From Thermocrispum municipale DSM 44069 (GTDB taxonomy: Bacteria > Actinomycetota > Actinomycetes > Mycobacteriales > Pseudonocardiaceae): a DNA stretch of 64,000 nucleotides. Positions within the stretch are counted from its first letter, which is position 1. Each line of letters starts with the position of its first letter. Positions 9,133 through 21,224 of this stretch are shown in pieces. Below the pieces are notes generated by a model, which did no database searches, was not told the DNA's origin, and was given only the letters and a program-made list of their open reading frames with translations. The translations under genes were made by a program, and so were the position numbers. Location: contig NZ_ATYT01000004.1 in the NCBI RefSeq assembly GCF_000427825.1, forward strand, positions 110 to 64,109, read 5' to 3'.

Positions 9133-9179
9133 ACAACTGCTGCAAAAGATCTTCATATCCGCCCGGCATCGTCGATGCC

Positions 9180-9782
9180 ATGAAGAGATTGGTTCCCGTC
9201 CTCGGTGTCGCCGCCGTCGTCGCCCTCGGCGGATGCGGCAGCGAACCACCGGCCGACAACAGCGTGGCGACACTGCAGGACCACTCCAGCAGCGCCGCGA
9301 GAACACCCGACAAGAAGGCCGCCAAGGCTGACCAGGACGCCCAGCGCCCGCGTGAACGGCTCGACATGACCGAGGAAGAGTCGGACGCGCTGTGGAAGAA
9401 GTACAACGACTGCCTCTCCGAGCACGACGGCGGCCGGGCGGACATGTCCGACGCCGAGATCGACCCCGACTCCGGCGAGGTCGCGAGCATCAAGCCCGCG
9501 GACGCGGCGAAGGTCAAGAAGGCCGAAGCCGCCTGTCAGTCGCTCGAACCGCTGCCGCCGTGGGAGTACGACGTCAACAACCCGGAATCGGCCGACTTCG
9601 TCCACGACCTCGTGCAGTGCCTGCGCAACAAAGGCGTCAAGTACGTCGAGGAAACACCGCCGGAGCCCGGCGACGAACAGCGAACGTACGCGCTCGGCGG
9701 TGAACACAACGACCCCGAGTCCATCCGCAAGGGCCTCGAACTGGGCCCCGAATGCGAGAAAGAAGTAGCGGGACTGAAGTGA
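9180..9782 (+). CDS. Secreted lipoprotein with paired CxxxxG...C modules
   Basis: A 200-residue lipoprotein: signal peptide [19 protein letters not shown] with lipobox cysteine C19, then a charged linker. The mature part has two related units: [11 protein letters not shown] with C78, closing at C119 in [10 protein letters not shown]; and [12 protein letters not shown] with C147, closing at C192 in GPECEKE. This recalls the actinomycete family of small secreted proteins with CMRxHG motifs found next to HlyD/ABC efflux genes. It is placed between the sensor kinase and the adaptor, and its stop overlaps the adaptor start (GTGA). Inferred role: extracytoplasmic ligand-binding or sensing partner for kinase and transporter. 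No enzyme motif is visible. Confidence 0.8.
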   Translation: MKRLVPVLGVAAVVALGGCGSEPPADNSVATLQDHSSSAARTPDKKAAKADQDAQRPRERLDMTEEESDALWKKYNDCLSEHDGGRADMSDAEIDPDSGEVASIKPADAAKVKKAEAACQSLEPLPPWEYDVNNPESADFVHDLVQCLRNKGVKYVEETPPEPGDEQRTYALGGEHNDPESIRKGLELGPECEKEVAGLK

Positions 9783-10849
9783 AACGCTGGTTGCTCCCGA
9801 GCCTGGTCGCCCTGCTGGTTGTCGGGGCCGCGGCCGCCTTCACCATCAGCTGGCTCGGCGCGCCGGACCCCGACCACCGCCCGGCCGGGCCCGCCGCGCC
9901 GGAAACCGTCACGGTCGAACGCACCGATCTGGTCGACGAGGCCACGTTCACCGGCACCATCGCGTACGGCACAGCGAGCACGCTGACCGGGCAGAAGTCG
10001 GGCACGCTGACCTGGCTGCCCGAACCGGGACGCGTGGTTCAACGCGGCGAGACGCTGTACAAGGTCGACGCGCGCCCGGTGCCGTTGCTCTACGGCAAGA
10101 CACCGCTGTACCGGAAGCTGAAGAAGGGTGTCGCGACCGGGCCGGACGTGGTCGAACTCATCGACAACCTCGCCGCCCTCGGTTATCCGATCAGCGCGGG
10201 CCACAAGCGCTACGACGACGCCACGGTCAACGCGGTCAAGCAGTTCCAGCGCGATCACGGCCTGCCCCGGACCGGGGAGCTGGACGTGGGCGACGTCGTC
10301 ATGCTGCCCGGCAAGATCCGCGTCAAGTCGGTGCGCGCGCAACTCGGCGCCGATGCCCAGGCGGAGGTCCTCGACTACACGTCGGTGACGAAGTCGGTCA
10401 CCGCGAAGGTGAACCCACAGCAGGTCGACATCGGCGGCCTCAAGCCGAAGGCCAAGGTCGACCTGACGTTGCCGGACGGCGCGAAAACCACCGGAACCGT
10501 GACCACGGTCAGCGAAGACAGCTCGAGCGACGACAGCGACAGCGCCGGGCTGGGTGGCGGCGGCCCGCAGGTCGCCATCACGATCACGTTCGACCACCCG
10601 AGCGCGGTCGCCAAGATCAACTCGGGGAACGTCGAGGTCCGGGCGGTGATCGAGCAGCGCAAGGACGTCCTCGCCGTTCCGGTGACGGCGCTGCTCGCGC
10701 TGGCCGAAGGCGGGTACGCGGTGCAGGTGGTGCGAGACGACGGGACCACCAAGCTGGTCGGGGTCGAGCTCGGCATGTTCGCCGATCAGCTTGTCGAGGT
10801 GTCCGGCGATGGCCTGGAAGAAGGCATGCGCGTGGTGCGAGCGTCATGA
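9779..10849 (+). CDS. Efflux adaptor (HlyD-like) with peptidoglycan-binding domain
   Basis: A 356-residue membrane-anchored adaptor. An N-terminal signal anchor ([17 protein letters not shown]) is followed by a lipoyl/barrel-like segment ([32 protein letters not shown]), a PG_binding_1 module ([34 protein letters not shown]) near residues 130-170, and a C-terminal beta-barrel and membrane-proximal part ([31 protein letters not shown]). Peptidoglycan binding replaces the outer-membrane docking of Gram-negative adaptors. The GTG at 9779 overlaps the lipoprotein stop; an upstream ATG frame would start inside that gene. It partners the MacB-type ATPase and permease that follow. Confidence 0.85.
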   Translation: MKRWLLPSLVALLVVGAAAAFTISWLGAPDPDHRPAGPAAPETVTVERTDLVDEATFTGTIAYGTASTLTGQKSGTLTWLPEPGRVVQRGETLYKVDARPVPLLYGKTPLYRKLKKGVATGPDVVELIDNLAALGYPISAGHKRYDDATVNAVKQFQRDHGLPRTGELDVGDVVMLPGKIRVKSVRAQLGADAQAEVLDYTSVTKSVTAKVNPQQVDIGGLKPKAKVDLTLPDGAKTTGTVTTVSEDSSSDDSDSAGLGGGGPQVAITITFDHPSAVAKINSGNVEVRAVIEQRKDVLAVPVTALLALAEGGYAVQVVRDDGTTKLVGVELGMFADQLVEVSGDGLEEGMRVVRAS

Positions 10850-11535
10850 GCCCGGTCATCGCAGTCCGCAACGCCAGCAAGATCTACCCCGGTGACGTGC
10901 GCGCACTCGACGACGTGTCGTTGACCATCTCCTCGGGCGAACTCGTCGCCATCGTCGGGCCGTCCGGTTCGGGCAAGTCGACACTGCTGCACCTGATGGG
11001 CGCGCTGGATCGGCCCACTTCGGGTCTGGTCGAGGTGGACGGTGCGGACGTGTCCGCGCTGTCCGACCGCGAATTGTCCGCGCTGCGAGCGCACCGCATC
11101 GGGCTGGTGTTCCAACAGTTCCATCTCGACAGCGGCATGACCGCGGTGGACAACGTCAGCACCGGTCTGCTCTACGCCGGCGTACCGCCACGCCGTCGGC
11201 GCGAACTGGCGCTCACCGCGCTGCAGCGCGTCGGGCTCGGCCATCGCGTCGGACATCGTCCGCACCAGCTGTCCGGCGGTGAGAAGCAACGGGTCGCCAT
11301 CGCGCGCGCCCTGGTGAACGAGCCCGCGATCGTGCTGGCCGACGAACCGACCGGGGCGCTGGACACCACCAACGGGGAAGCGGTGATGAGGCTGCTGCGG
11401 GAGCTCAACGAAGCAGGGACGACCATCGCGGTGATCACCCACGACCGGGAGATCGCTGCGTCGCTGCCCAGGCAGGTGGAGATCCGCGACGGCAGGATTC
11501 GCCGGGACACGGGCACCGGCCGGGAGGCGGCATGA
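10846..11535 (+). CDS. ABC transporter ATPase (MacB/LolD type)
   Basis: A 229-residue nucleotide-binding subunit with a complete motif set: Walker [12 protein letters not shown] (K44), Q-loop in GLVFQQFHL, signature [15 protein letters not shown] from residue 142, Walker [13 protein letters not shown] (D166, E167) and switch histidine in [10 protein letters not shown]. This is the MacB/FtsE/LolD branch that powers mechanotransmission-type permeases rather than importers. The start ATG overlaps the adaptor stop, and the stop overlaps the permease start, each by 4 nt. It energises the FtsX-type permease encoded next. Confidence 0.93.
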   Translation: MSPVIAVRNASKIYPGDVRALDDVSLTISSGELVAIVGPSGSGKSTLLHLMGALDRPTSGLVEVDGADVSALSDRELSALRAHRIGLVFQQFHLDSGMTAVDNVSTGLLYAGVPPRRRRELALTALQRVGLGHRVGHRPHQLSGGEKQRVAIARALVNEPAIVLADEPTGALDTTNGEAVMRLLRELNEAGTTIAVITHDREIAASLPRQVEIRDGRIRRDTGTGREAA

Positions 11536-12746
11536 GCGACACACGACCCCACCGGTTCCGGCTCGACCCGCTCGACGTGCTCGGGCTCGGCGTCGTCGGA
11601 CTCCGCTCTCGCCCGCTGCGCGCCGCTCTCGCCGCGCTCGGCATCGCCATCGGCATCGCGACCATGGTCGTGGTGGTCGGCATTCCGGCCTCCAGTCAGC
11701 AGGCGCTGGACCGGCAACTGTCCGCGCTGGGCACCAACCTGCTGCGGGCGCAGGCCACGATCGACGAGCAGACCGACAAGTTGCCGCCGGTCCCCGAGCG
11801 GGCCGACGCGATGGCGGAACGGATCGGGCCGGTCACCGCGGCCAGCGCGGTCGCGAACACGCACGCCCAGGTCCGTCGCACGGACAAGATTCCGCCGGAG
11901 CAATCCTCCGGGCTGACCGTGCTGGCGGCGCGTCCGGACCTCCTGTCGGTGCTGGATGCCCAGCTGGTCGCCGGCACGCCGATCACCGCACGCAACGAGA
12001 GCCTCCCCGTGGTGGTGCTGGGCGAGAAGGCCGCGAGCAGGCTGGGCATCACCTCGCTACGCCGCGGCGAGCCGTCCCCGAAGGTGTGGATCAACAACCG
12101 GTGGTTCACCGTCATCGGCATCCTCGGGGCCACACCGCTGGATCCGGACATCGAGCGCTCGGTGCTCGTCGGCTGGGAAGCGGCGCGCACCTGGCTCGGC
12201 TTCGACGGCCATCCCACGGTCGTCTATGCCAGGGCGGACGAATCCCAGCTGGAGTCCGCGCGGTCGGTGCTGCCCGCCACCGTGTACCCGGAGAACCCGG
12301 CCCGCATCAAGGCCAGCAGGCCGTCGGACGCGCTGGCGGCCAAGCGCATCGCCGAGACCACGTTCTCCGGGCTGTTCCTCGGGTTGGCGGCGGTGGCGCT
12401 GCTGGTCGGCGGGGTCGGCGTCGCCAACACCATGGTGATCTCGGTACTGGAACGCAAACGCGAGATCGGGCTGCGCCGGGCGCTCGGCGCGACCAAGGGA
12501 CAGATCCGCACGCAGTTCTTCACCGAGTCCGTCGTGCTGTGTCTGCTCGGCGGGCTGACCGGTGTGCTGCTCGGTGTGCTCGGCACCGCGATCTACTCCG
12601 CCCTCAGAAGCTGGCCCGCCGTCGTGCCGCTGGAAGCGGCGCTCGGCGGGCTGGGGTCGGCGATGGCGATCGGTGCCCTGGCCGGGTTGTATCCGGCCAT
12701 CCGCGCCTCTCGCCTGACCCCGACCGAAGCGCTCGCGGCGCCCTAG
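11532..12746 (+). CDS. ABC permease, FtsX/MacB family
   Basis: A 404-residue permease. It has one N-terminal membrane helix ([19 protein letters not shown]), a long extracytoplasmic MacB-PCD domain of about 200 residues ([18 protein letters not shown] and following), and three C-terminal helices with the conserved FtsX block [20 protein letters not shown] and the ending [15 protein letters not shown]. The architecture matches MacB-like transporters that move substrates from the membrane or periplasm side by mechanical coupling. It closes the six-gene set and is followed by a strong hairpin terminator. Substrate is unknown; antimicrobial peptides or envelope lipids are typical for the family. 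Confidence 0.9.
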   Translation: MSDTRPHRFRLDPLDVLGLGVVGLRSRPLRAALAALGIAIGIATMVVVVGIPASSQQALDRQLSALGTNLLRAQATIDEQTDKLPPVPERADAMAERIGPVTAASAVANTHAQVRRTDKIPPEQSSGLTVLAARPDLLSVLDAQLVAGTPITARNESLPVVVLGEKAASRLGITSLRRGEPSPKVWINNRWFTVIGILGATPLDPDIERSVLVGWEAARTWLGFDGHPTVVYARADESQLESARSVLPATVYPENPARIKASRPSDALAAKRIAETTFSGLFLGLAAVALLVGGVGVANTMVISVLERKREIGLRRALGATKGQIRTQFFTESVVLCLLGGLTGVLLGVLGTAIYSALRSWPAVVPLEAALGGLGSAMAIGALAGLYPAIRASRLTPTEALAAP

Positions 12747-12767
12747 CCGCGGGCGGACCTCCCCCTC

Positions 12768-12812
12768 GGTCCTGCCGTCCCACGGTTCTCCCTCTCGTGG
12801 GGCGGCAGGACC
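12768..12812 (+). terminator. Terminator of the two-component/ABC efflux operon
   Basis: GGTCCTGCCGTCCCACG (12768-12784) pairs with its complement at 12796-12812 over 17 bp with a single G-U, leaving an 11-nt loop; 'CTTCGCG' follows. It lies 22 nt after the permease stop. Confidence 0.75.
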
Positions 12813-12924
12813 TTCGCGTCGGCCGACGCAGGCCCCACGGCGACCGCACTCCGGTACTGGTCTGACGGCTCGACAGCACAGCTGCGCCCGCACGTCACCC
12901 GAACGCGGTCAAGATCACCCTAAA

Positions 12925-12939
12925 CTTGATTGATTCAAG
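12925..12939. promoter_or_regulatory. Probable FurA operator upstream of furA-katG
   Basis: CTTGA and TCAAG arms surround a 5-bp centre in an AT-rich patch 22 bp before the furA start. FurA proteins of actinomycetes are known to bind AT-rich sites overlapping their own promoter, so this fits autorepression. No Shine-Dalgarno is visible before the furA ATG, consistent with a leaderless or short-leader transcript. Confidence 0.55.
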
Positions 12940-12960
12940 AAAATTGGGCACACTCCGGGT

Positions 12961-15649
<2,689 letters not shown>

Positions 15650-15663
15650 TCAGCTGACCCGAC

Positions 15664-15705
15664 AACCGCGCGGTGTCCGTCCACTGGGGACGGCACCGCG
15701 CGGTT
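15664..15705 (+). terminator. katG terminator
   Basis: AACCGCGCGGTG (15664-15675) pairs perfectly with 15694-15705, with an inner CCGTCC/GGACGG stem and then TTTCGTC. It lies 14 nt after the katG stop and may also serve the leftward hydrolase remnant. Confidence 0.85.
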
Positions 15706-15734
15706 TCGTCGTGGCCGAATCGTCCGGTCGGGAA

Positions 15735-16328
15735 TCAGCCTTGCCGTTGTGTCGGTTCGAGGGAGATGTCGATGCGGTGGAAGTCGTCGGCGGGCGTAGG
15801 GCGGCTGCCTCTGCACCGGAAGGTGAACCCGACGTGCGGCACTTCCCTGTCGTCTCCGGACCCCGTGGTGCACAGGACGATCGCCGACCTCTCGCTGTCC
15901 CGCACCTGCAGGGCGACATCGGTGGCGTCGGGCAGCAATCCTTCGAGCAGGGCGCCGACGGCCAGGTCGGCGATGTACCTGACGTCGTACTTTTTCGCCT
16001 CGAGCTCCGGACGACGCGCGACCACACCACGCGCCAGGTAGGCGCCGTAGGAGTGGCCGACGACAAGGGCCGGTGCCCCGGCGGCCCGGTCGACGAATTC
16101 CCCGAGCACGGTCACCACGTCGTCGTTGCCGTTGATGCCATCGGCGGTGGACCGCCCCATGGCGGGCAAGTCGGGATAGCTCCGTCAGTAGCCGTCACCT
16201 GGCCCGACGGCTTCCCACGCGGACTCGACATCGCGGTGATCGACACCCGCGCCGTGCAGGGCGACCAGCGGTACACCGGTTCCGTGCTCGACGTAATGAA
16301 CGATGGCCTGCCCGATCCTGCACTCCAT
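15735..16328 (-). pseudogene. Alpha/beta-hydrolase remnant with in-frame stop
   Basis: From an ATG at 16328 the frame reads VPLVALHGAGVDHRD (oxyanion-hole region), then after codon 47 hits TGA (16185-16187), then continues in the same frame with RSYPDLPAMGRSTADG and the nucleophile elbow VVGHSYGAYLARG. Start and continuation clearly belong to one hydrolase. After RGVVARRPE the sequence no longer resembles the fold (YDVRYIADLAVGALLEGLLP and beyond), and no lid or catalytic acid/histidine region is recognisable. The gene therefore looks both interrupted and fused to unrelated sequence. Readthrough of a real 198-codon gene is possible but less likely. It is convergent with katG. Confidence 0.6.
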
Positions 16329-16401
16329 GCGCGCCCCTCAGCTCGCTCGTCGCCCGCCTCGGAGCCGGTCGGGTCGCTGCTGGCTCCCCTGTGGAGGCCG
16401 A

Positions 16402-16432
16402 GCGGCCATCCTCGGTTGCCGAGAATGGCCGC
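16402..16432 (-). terminator. Terminator after the YhgE/MMPL operon
   Basis: On the minus strand GCGGCCATTCTCGG pairs with CCGAGGATGGCCGC over 14 bp with one U-G and a 3-nt loop, 25 nt beyond the yhgE-like stop. Confidence 0.65.
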
Positions 16433-16456
16433 GTCAAACCCCGGCGTGCCCCTCGG

Positions 16457-18502
16457 CTACGCGTGTGCGGGCAGGGCGGGCCTGCGCAACCGCTTGCCGG
16501 ACAGGTACCGCCTGCGGTCGGTGACCACGATGGCGGCCAACGTCCCGACCAGCAGCCATCCGACGAGTTCCGCGATGCCACCGGCGAGTCCGGAGCCGTC
16601 GGCGACGATCGCCCGCATGGCCTGGATGGCTCCGTGCGTGGGCAGATAGTCCGTCACCGAGTACAGCGGGCCCGGCAGCGTCGACACCACACCGGTTGCG
16701 CCGGTGAGCACGAGCACGGCGATCGAAGCCAACCGCCCCGGTCGCCCGAAGATGGCGGCCAACGCCTGGTTCAGGGCCACGAACGCCGACGCGGCCAGCA
16801 ACGCCACCCCCAGGAACCCGGCCGTCTCCCCCGCACTGAGGTCCAGCACCGGCACGGCGAGCGCGGTGATGGCCACCGCCGCGAGTGCGGCAGCCGTGGC
16901 ACCCGGGATGGCCGCGCGGACGATGATCTTCCATGTCGCCTGGCGAGCAGTCAGTACCGCGTCGGGCACCGCGCGGGTGACGATGTAGGTGGCCAGCGCC
17001 AGTGACCACAGCGCCAGCGCGGCGAACAGCGTGAGCGCGAGCGGCCCGATCGCCGCCCCCTGCATGCTGGTCAGCGTCGGGTTGGCCGCGACCGTCTTCA
17101 AGTGATCCCGCTCCTCGGAGTTGTACGTCGGGATCTCGTCGGCACCCTTCGCCAGGCCGTCGCTCAGCTCCTTCGCGCCCTCGTCCAGCTGCACCGTTCC
17201 GTCGGCGAGCTCACGCACTCCACCGGCCAGCTCACCGGCCCCGCCACCGAGCTGGCCCGCACCGTCCGCGAGCTCCTTGGCACCCTTGTCGGTCTGCTGG
17301 ATGCCCTGATCCAGCTGCCGGGCGCCCTTGGCGGCGTCCGAGATGCCGCGCACCAGCGTGCCCATGTTGTCGGCAAGCTGCTCGTTGCCGTCGGCGACCT
17401 TCCGCGACCCCTTGGCCAGCGCGCTGACCGCATCCCGGGTCTGGACGGCGGCGGCACGCACCGAGTTCTTGGCACCGTCGATCTTCTCGGCGTCCCCGGC
17501 AAGCCGGTCGGCGGCGTCACGTAGCTGGCCGCAGAACCCGGGCACGTCGTCCGAGCCCGGGCACCGCTCGGCCAGTTCCTGCAGCTTCTCGGCGGCATCG
17601 CCGGCCGACGGCAGCGCGTCGATCGCCTTGATGATCCGGTTGGCCAGCGGTACCAGGTTCTTCGCCAGCTGCTCGTTGCCGTCCGCGACCTGCTTGGCCC
17701 CGTCGGCCAGCTGTCGCGTCAGCTCCGGTAGCTGCGCGGTGTCCTTCTCCGCCTTGGTCAACCCGCCGGCGAGCTTCGACGAACCATCGGCCAGTTTGCC
17801 GGTTCCGTCGGCGAGCTTCCCCGCGCCGTCGGCCAGCTGGTCAGCGGCGGAGGCGAGCCGGCTCGACCCGTCCGCGAGCTTGCGGGACCCGGGCACCAGC
17901 TCACCGGTCCCCTCGGCCAGCTTCCCCGCGCCGTCGGCAGCCTTGCCGATCTGCTTGTGCAGCGTGGAGAACCCGACATAGATGTTGTCCAAGTACGTCT
18001 CGACGACCTGGCGGTTGAGCGTCTGCTGGGTCGTGCGGGCGACCATCTGCGACAACTTCGGGTCGGCGACGCCGGCGCTGGTGGAGGTCTTCACGTCGAC
18101 GACGGCCCGACGCGCGTCGAGCGGATCGTCCGACGCCGTGGAGGTGGCCAGCTTGGAGAAGTTCTTCGGGATGGTGACCACGGCGGCGTACTTGCCGTTC
18201 TTCAACCCCTCGGCGGCGTCCTCGTCGTCGGTGAGGACCCACTTGTAGGCGGAGTCCTCGTTGTGCGTCAGGTCGCCGGCGAGCTCGCGGCCCAGCGGCA
18301 CCACCTGACCGTCCACCTTGGCGGGTTCGTCGTTGTTCACCACGGCGGCGGTGGCGGTGCCGTGATCACTGTCCGGCGCCCAGAACGCCCAGGTCAGCAG
18401 GCCCATGACCAGCACGGGGATGACGATGAGACCGGTCCAGGTCCGCCACGTCAGTGGGCCGGACGACAGCGCGCGGGCAGAGTTGGCGAACGGCTTGATC
18501 AT
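16457..18502 (-). CDS. YhgE/Pip-family membrane protein
   Basis: A 681-residue membrane protein. One N-terminal helix (WTGLIVIPVLVMGLLTWAF) is followed by a long outside domain made of repeated seven-residue-like units (LADGAGK, LADGTGK, LADGSSK and similar), predicted coiled coil, then about five C-terminal helices (LALTLFAALALWSLALATYI to VGWLLVGTLAAIVV). This is the layout of YhgE/Pip proteins, relatives of the phage-infection protein and of type VII-associated and ABC-2-like exporters. The start overlaps the MMPL stop by 4 nt, so they form one operon. The closing hairpin is at 16402-16432. Substrate is unknown; the family often pairs with an ABC ATPase, which here is fused to the MMPL partner. 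Confidence 0.85.
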   Translation of the reverse strand: MIKPFANSARALSSGPLTWRTWTGLIVIPVLVMGLLTWAFWAPDSDHGTATAAVVNNDEPAKVDGQVVPLGRELAGDLTHNEDSAYKWVLTDDEDAAEGLKNGKYAAVVTIPKNFSKLATSTASDDPLDARRAVVDVKTSTSAGVADPKLSQMVARTTQQTLNRQVVETYLDNIYVGFSTLHKQIGKAADGAGKLAEGTGELVPGSRKLADGSSRLASAADQLADGAGKLADGTGKLADGSSKLAGGLTKAEKDTAQLPELTRQLADGAKQVADGNEQLAKNLVPLANRIIKAIDALPSAGDAAEKLQELAERCPGSDDVPGFCGQLRDAADRLAGDAEKIDGAKNSVRAAAVQTRDAVSALAKGSRKVADGNEQLADNMGTLVRGISDAAKGARQLDQGIQQTDKGAKELADGAGQLGGGAGELAGGVRELADGTVQLDEGAKELSDGLAKGADEIPTYNSEERDHLKTVAANPTLTSMQGAAIGPLALTLFAALALWSLALATYIVTRAVPDAVLTARQATWKIIVRAAIPGATAAALAAVAITALAVPVLDLSAGETAGFLGVALLAASAFVALNQALAAIFGRPGRLASIAVLVLTGATGVVSTLPGPLYSVTDYLPTHGAIQAMRAIVADGSGLAGGIAELVGWLLVGTLAAIVVTDRRRYLSGKRLRRPALPAHA

Positions 18503-21201
18503 CGAGCGACCTCCACCAGCTGTGGTGTCAGGGCAAGGAAGTGCGTGCGGGCCGGCGGCAGCAGGTCACCCAGCCGCTGCGGGTCCTGGCAGCTCAGGAC
18601 GAAGGCGACCGGACGCCCGGTGCGGGTGTGCCGTAGGGCCAGCATTTCGCGCAGTTCGTCGCGCTGGTCCGTGCGCAGCACGAGATCGGCGTCGTCGAGC
18701 AACACGAGCTGAACGTCGTCGCGAAGTGCGGCCCGGACCTCCGCCATGGGGTCCTCGGTGTCCCGGCACGGCACCACCGCGACGTCCCGGCGCACGGCGT
18801 GCGTGTGCTGCGGCAGGACACGGCCCAGCACCTTGAGGTCTCCGCGCACCTTGGTGACCCGGCCGGCCAACGTGAACAGCAGCGCCGACTTACCGACCTC
18901 GCCGGTGCCGTGCACGACCAGCACGTCCCCGTGCGGCAGCCGGATGTCGACGTTTCGGTAGATCGGTTCGCCACGGTTGTCGTCGAGGCTCACCGACCGG
19001 GCGCTGACCGCTTCGTCCGCGCCCGGCCAGTCCCGCAGGTTCAGTTCGCGCACCAGGGCCTCCCCCTCGACGTCGAACGCGGGCAGCACGCGGTCGAGCT
19101 TCGGCGGCAGACCCCACGCGTGCCTGCCCAACAGCGCCAACACGGCGGGCACCAGAGTCATCCGCACGATGAAAGCGTCCACGAACACGCCGACCGCCAG
19201 GCTGAACGCGATCGGCTTGATGGTCGCGCTGCCCGCAGGTACGAACGCCGCGAACACCGCGAACATGATCACCGCGGCCGCCACGACCACGCGGGAGGCC
19301 GAGATGAACCCGGTCTCGATGGCCTTGTGCGGATCGCCGCCGTGCACGAAGTCCTCGCGGATGCGGCTGACCAGGAACACCTCGTAGTCCATGGCCAGCC
19401 CGAACAGCACGCCCATCAAGATGATCGGCAGGAAGCTGATCACGCTGCCCACGTGCGTGACGCCCAGGGCGTCGGCGAAGTGTCCCTGCTGGAACACGAA
19501 CGAGGTGGCCCCGAACGCCGCGCCGACCGACAGCAGGAACCCGACGGTGGCCTTGATCGGCACCCAGATCGAGCGGAACACCATGGCCAGCAAGATCAGC
19601 GACAGCCCGACGACCAGGATGCCGAACGGCAGCAGGGCGTCCCCGAGCTGCTCGGACACGTCGATACCGATCGCGGTGAGACCGGTGACGGCGATCTGCG
19701 TGCCGTAGGTGTCCAGGAAGCGCTGCTGGTGATCGCGCAGTGTCTCCACCAACTGATCGGTTTCCGGCGAGTCCGGCGGAGTCTCCGGGATGACCTGGAT
19801 GATGCCGGTGTCCGCGGACGGGTTGGGCGTGGCCATCGGCACCGAGTGCACCCCGGGCAGCTGTCGGATCTCGTCGGCCAGTTTGTCCATCAGGCCGAGC
19901 GGATCCGTGCTGGTGATGATGTCCGCGGTGACGATCAGCGGCCCGTTGTAGCCGGGGCCGAAGTGCTCGGTCACCACGTCGTAGGTGTCCCGCGCGGGGT
20001 TGCCCTCGGCTTCCGTGCCGTTGTCGGGCAACGCCAGCCGGAGGTCCGCTGCGGGCAGCGCGGCGACGCCCAAGCCGCCGATCACCAGCACGACGGTGAG
20101 AACCGGCAGCTTGGTGACGGCCCGGACCCAGAACCGCGCGAGCCGTCGACGGCTCTGGTGTGCCCGGCGCCTGCGGGTCTTGGGCCGCAGCCGCTCCCCC
20201 GCGAACGCCATCAGCGCGGGCACCAGCGTCACGGCGACGGCAACGGCGAGCGCGACCGCGACAGCTGCGGCGATGCCCATGACGGTCAGGAACGGAATGC
20301 CTGCCACCGCCAGGCCCGCGACCGCGATGATCACCGTCAACCCGGCGAAGATCACCGCGGAGCCCGCGGTCGCGGTCGCGCGGGCGATCGACTCCTCGAC
20401 CCCGAGCCCTTCGGCGAGCTGATCGCGATGCCGCGACAGCAGGAACAACGCGTAGTCGATGCCGACCGCCAGCCCCAGCATGATCGCCAACATCGGCGTG
20501 GTCGACGAGATCGTGGTGACCGCGGTGGCCAGATACACCAGCGCGACCGCGATGCCTACCCCGATGACCGCGGTGATCAGCGGCATGACCGACGCGATGA
20601 TCGAGCGGAAGAGCAGCAGCAACACGATCAGCGCGACGACCATGCCGATGCCCTCGATCGGGCTGAGCTCGGGCACCCGGTCGGAGAACGCGTCACCACC
20701 GGTGTAGATCTTCGCGCCCTCGCCTGCCTGTTCCGCCAGGTCGTGGCCGATGTCGGACAGTGCCGTGCGGGTGTCCGGGTCGACGTGCGTCAGGTCGACC
20801 TCCAGTGGGACGGCCAGCATGGCCGCCCGCTTGTCCTCGGACACCGCACCGTTGACGTTCTTGTCGAACGGATTGAGCACGGCGGCGACCTGGTCGACCT
20901 TCTCGATGCGGTCGACGGCCCGCTCCATCGCCTGCTTGATCTGCGGCGTGTCGACTCGCTCGCCTTCCGGCACGAGCAGCACCAACTGCGCGGACGTCCC
21001 GCTCACCTGCGGAAACACCCGCCCGAGGTGGTCGAGCGCCTGCTGCGACTCCGAGCCCGGGATGGAGAAGGTGTCGTCGGTCCCTTGCGCCGCCACCGCG
21101 GTCAGGCCACCTATCGCGGCCAGCGCACCCAACCACAGAACGACGACGAGCACGCGTGCCCGGGCAGCCGCACGCCCGAGACGGTAGAGCAACGACGACA
21201 C
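18499..21201 (-). CDS. MMPL (RND-type) transporter fused to an ABC-ATPase-like domain
   Basis: A 900-residue protein. Residues 1-700 are a typical MMPL exporter: two repeats, each with one helix, an outer domain and five further helices (MVVALIVLLLLFRSIIASVM, MDYEVFLVSRIREDFVHGG). From about residue 732 the chain continues into RSVSLDDNRGEPIYRNVDIR, then Walker A GTGEVGKSALL (K771) and Walker B VQLVLLDDADLV (D836, D837). No LSGGQ signature is seen, so the ATPase domain is minimal or degenerate. Separate ATPases of this style usually accompany YhgE/Pip genes; here the domain is fused to the transporter. A TetR gene is divergent, with clustered operator-like repeats between them. Confidence 0.88.
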   Translation of the reverse strand: MSSLLYRLGRAAARARVLVVVLWLGALAAIGGLTAVAAQGTDDTFSIPGSESQQALDHLGRVFPQVSGTSAQLVLLVPEGERVDTPQIKQAMERAVDRIEKVDQVAAVLNPFDKNVNGAVSEDKRAAMLAVPLEVDLTHVDPDTRTALSDIGHDLAEQAGEGAKIYTGGDAFSDRVPELSPIEGIGMVVALIVLLLLFRSIIASVMPLITAVIGVGIAVALVYLATAVTTISSTTPMLAIMLGLAVGIDYALFLLSRHRDQLAEGLGVEESIARATATAGSAVIFAGLTVIIAVAGLAVAGIPFLTVMGIAAAVAVALAVAVAVTLVPALMAFAGERLRPKTRRRRAHQSRRRLARFWVRAVTKLPVLTVVLVIGGLGVAALPAADLRLALPDNGTEAEGNPARDTYDVVTEHFGPGYNGPLIVTADIITSTDPLGLMDKLADEIRQLPGVHSVPMATPNPSADTGIIQVIPETPPDSPETDQLVETLRDHQQRFLDTYGTQIAVTGLTAIGIDVSEQLGDALLPFGILVVGLSLILLAMVFRSIWVPIKATVGFLLSVGAAFGATSFVFQQGHFADALGVTHVGSVISFLPIILMGVLFGLAMDYEVFLVSRIREDFVHGGDPHKAIETGFISASRVVVAAAVIMFAVFAAFVPAGSATIKPIAFSLAVGVFVDAFIVRMTLVPAVLALLGRHAWGLPPKLDRVLPAFDVEGEALVRELNLRDWPGADEAVSARSVSLDDNRGEPIYRNVDIRLPHGDVLVVHGTGEVGKSALLFTLAGRVTKVRGDLKVLGRVLPQHTHAVRRDVAVVPCRDTEDPMAEVRAALRDDVQLVLLDDADLVLRTDQRDELREMLALRHTRTGRPVAFVLSCQDPQRLGDLLPPARTHFLALTPQLVEVAR

Positions 21202-21224
21202 AACGAGCTCCCCTCGGTATTTGA

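Noticed and set aside
9752-9778. Upstream ATG start for the efflux adaptor
   Set aside because: It would add nine polar residues before the membrane anchor inside the lipoprotein gene; the GTG at 9779 overlaps the lipoprotein stop like the other junctions of the operon.
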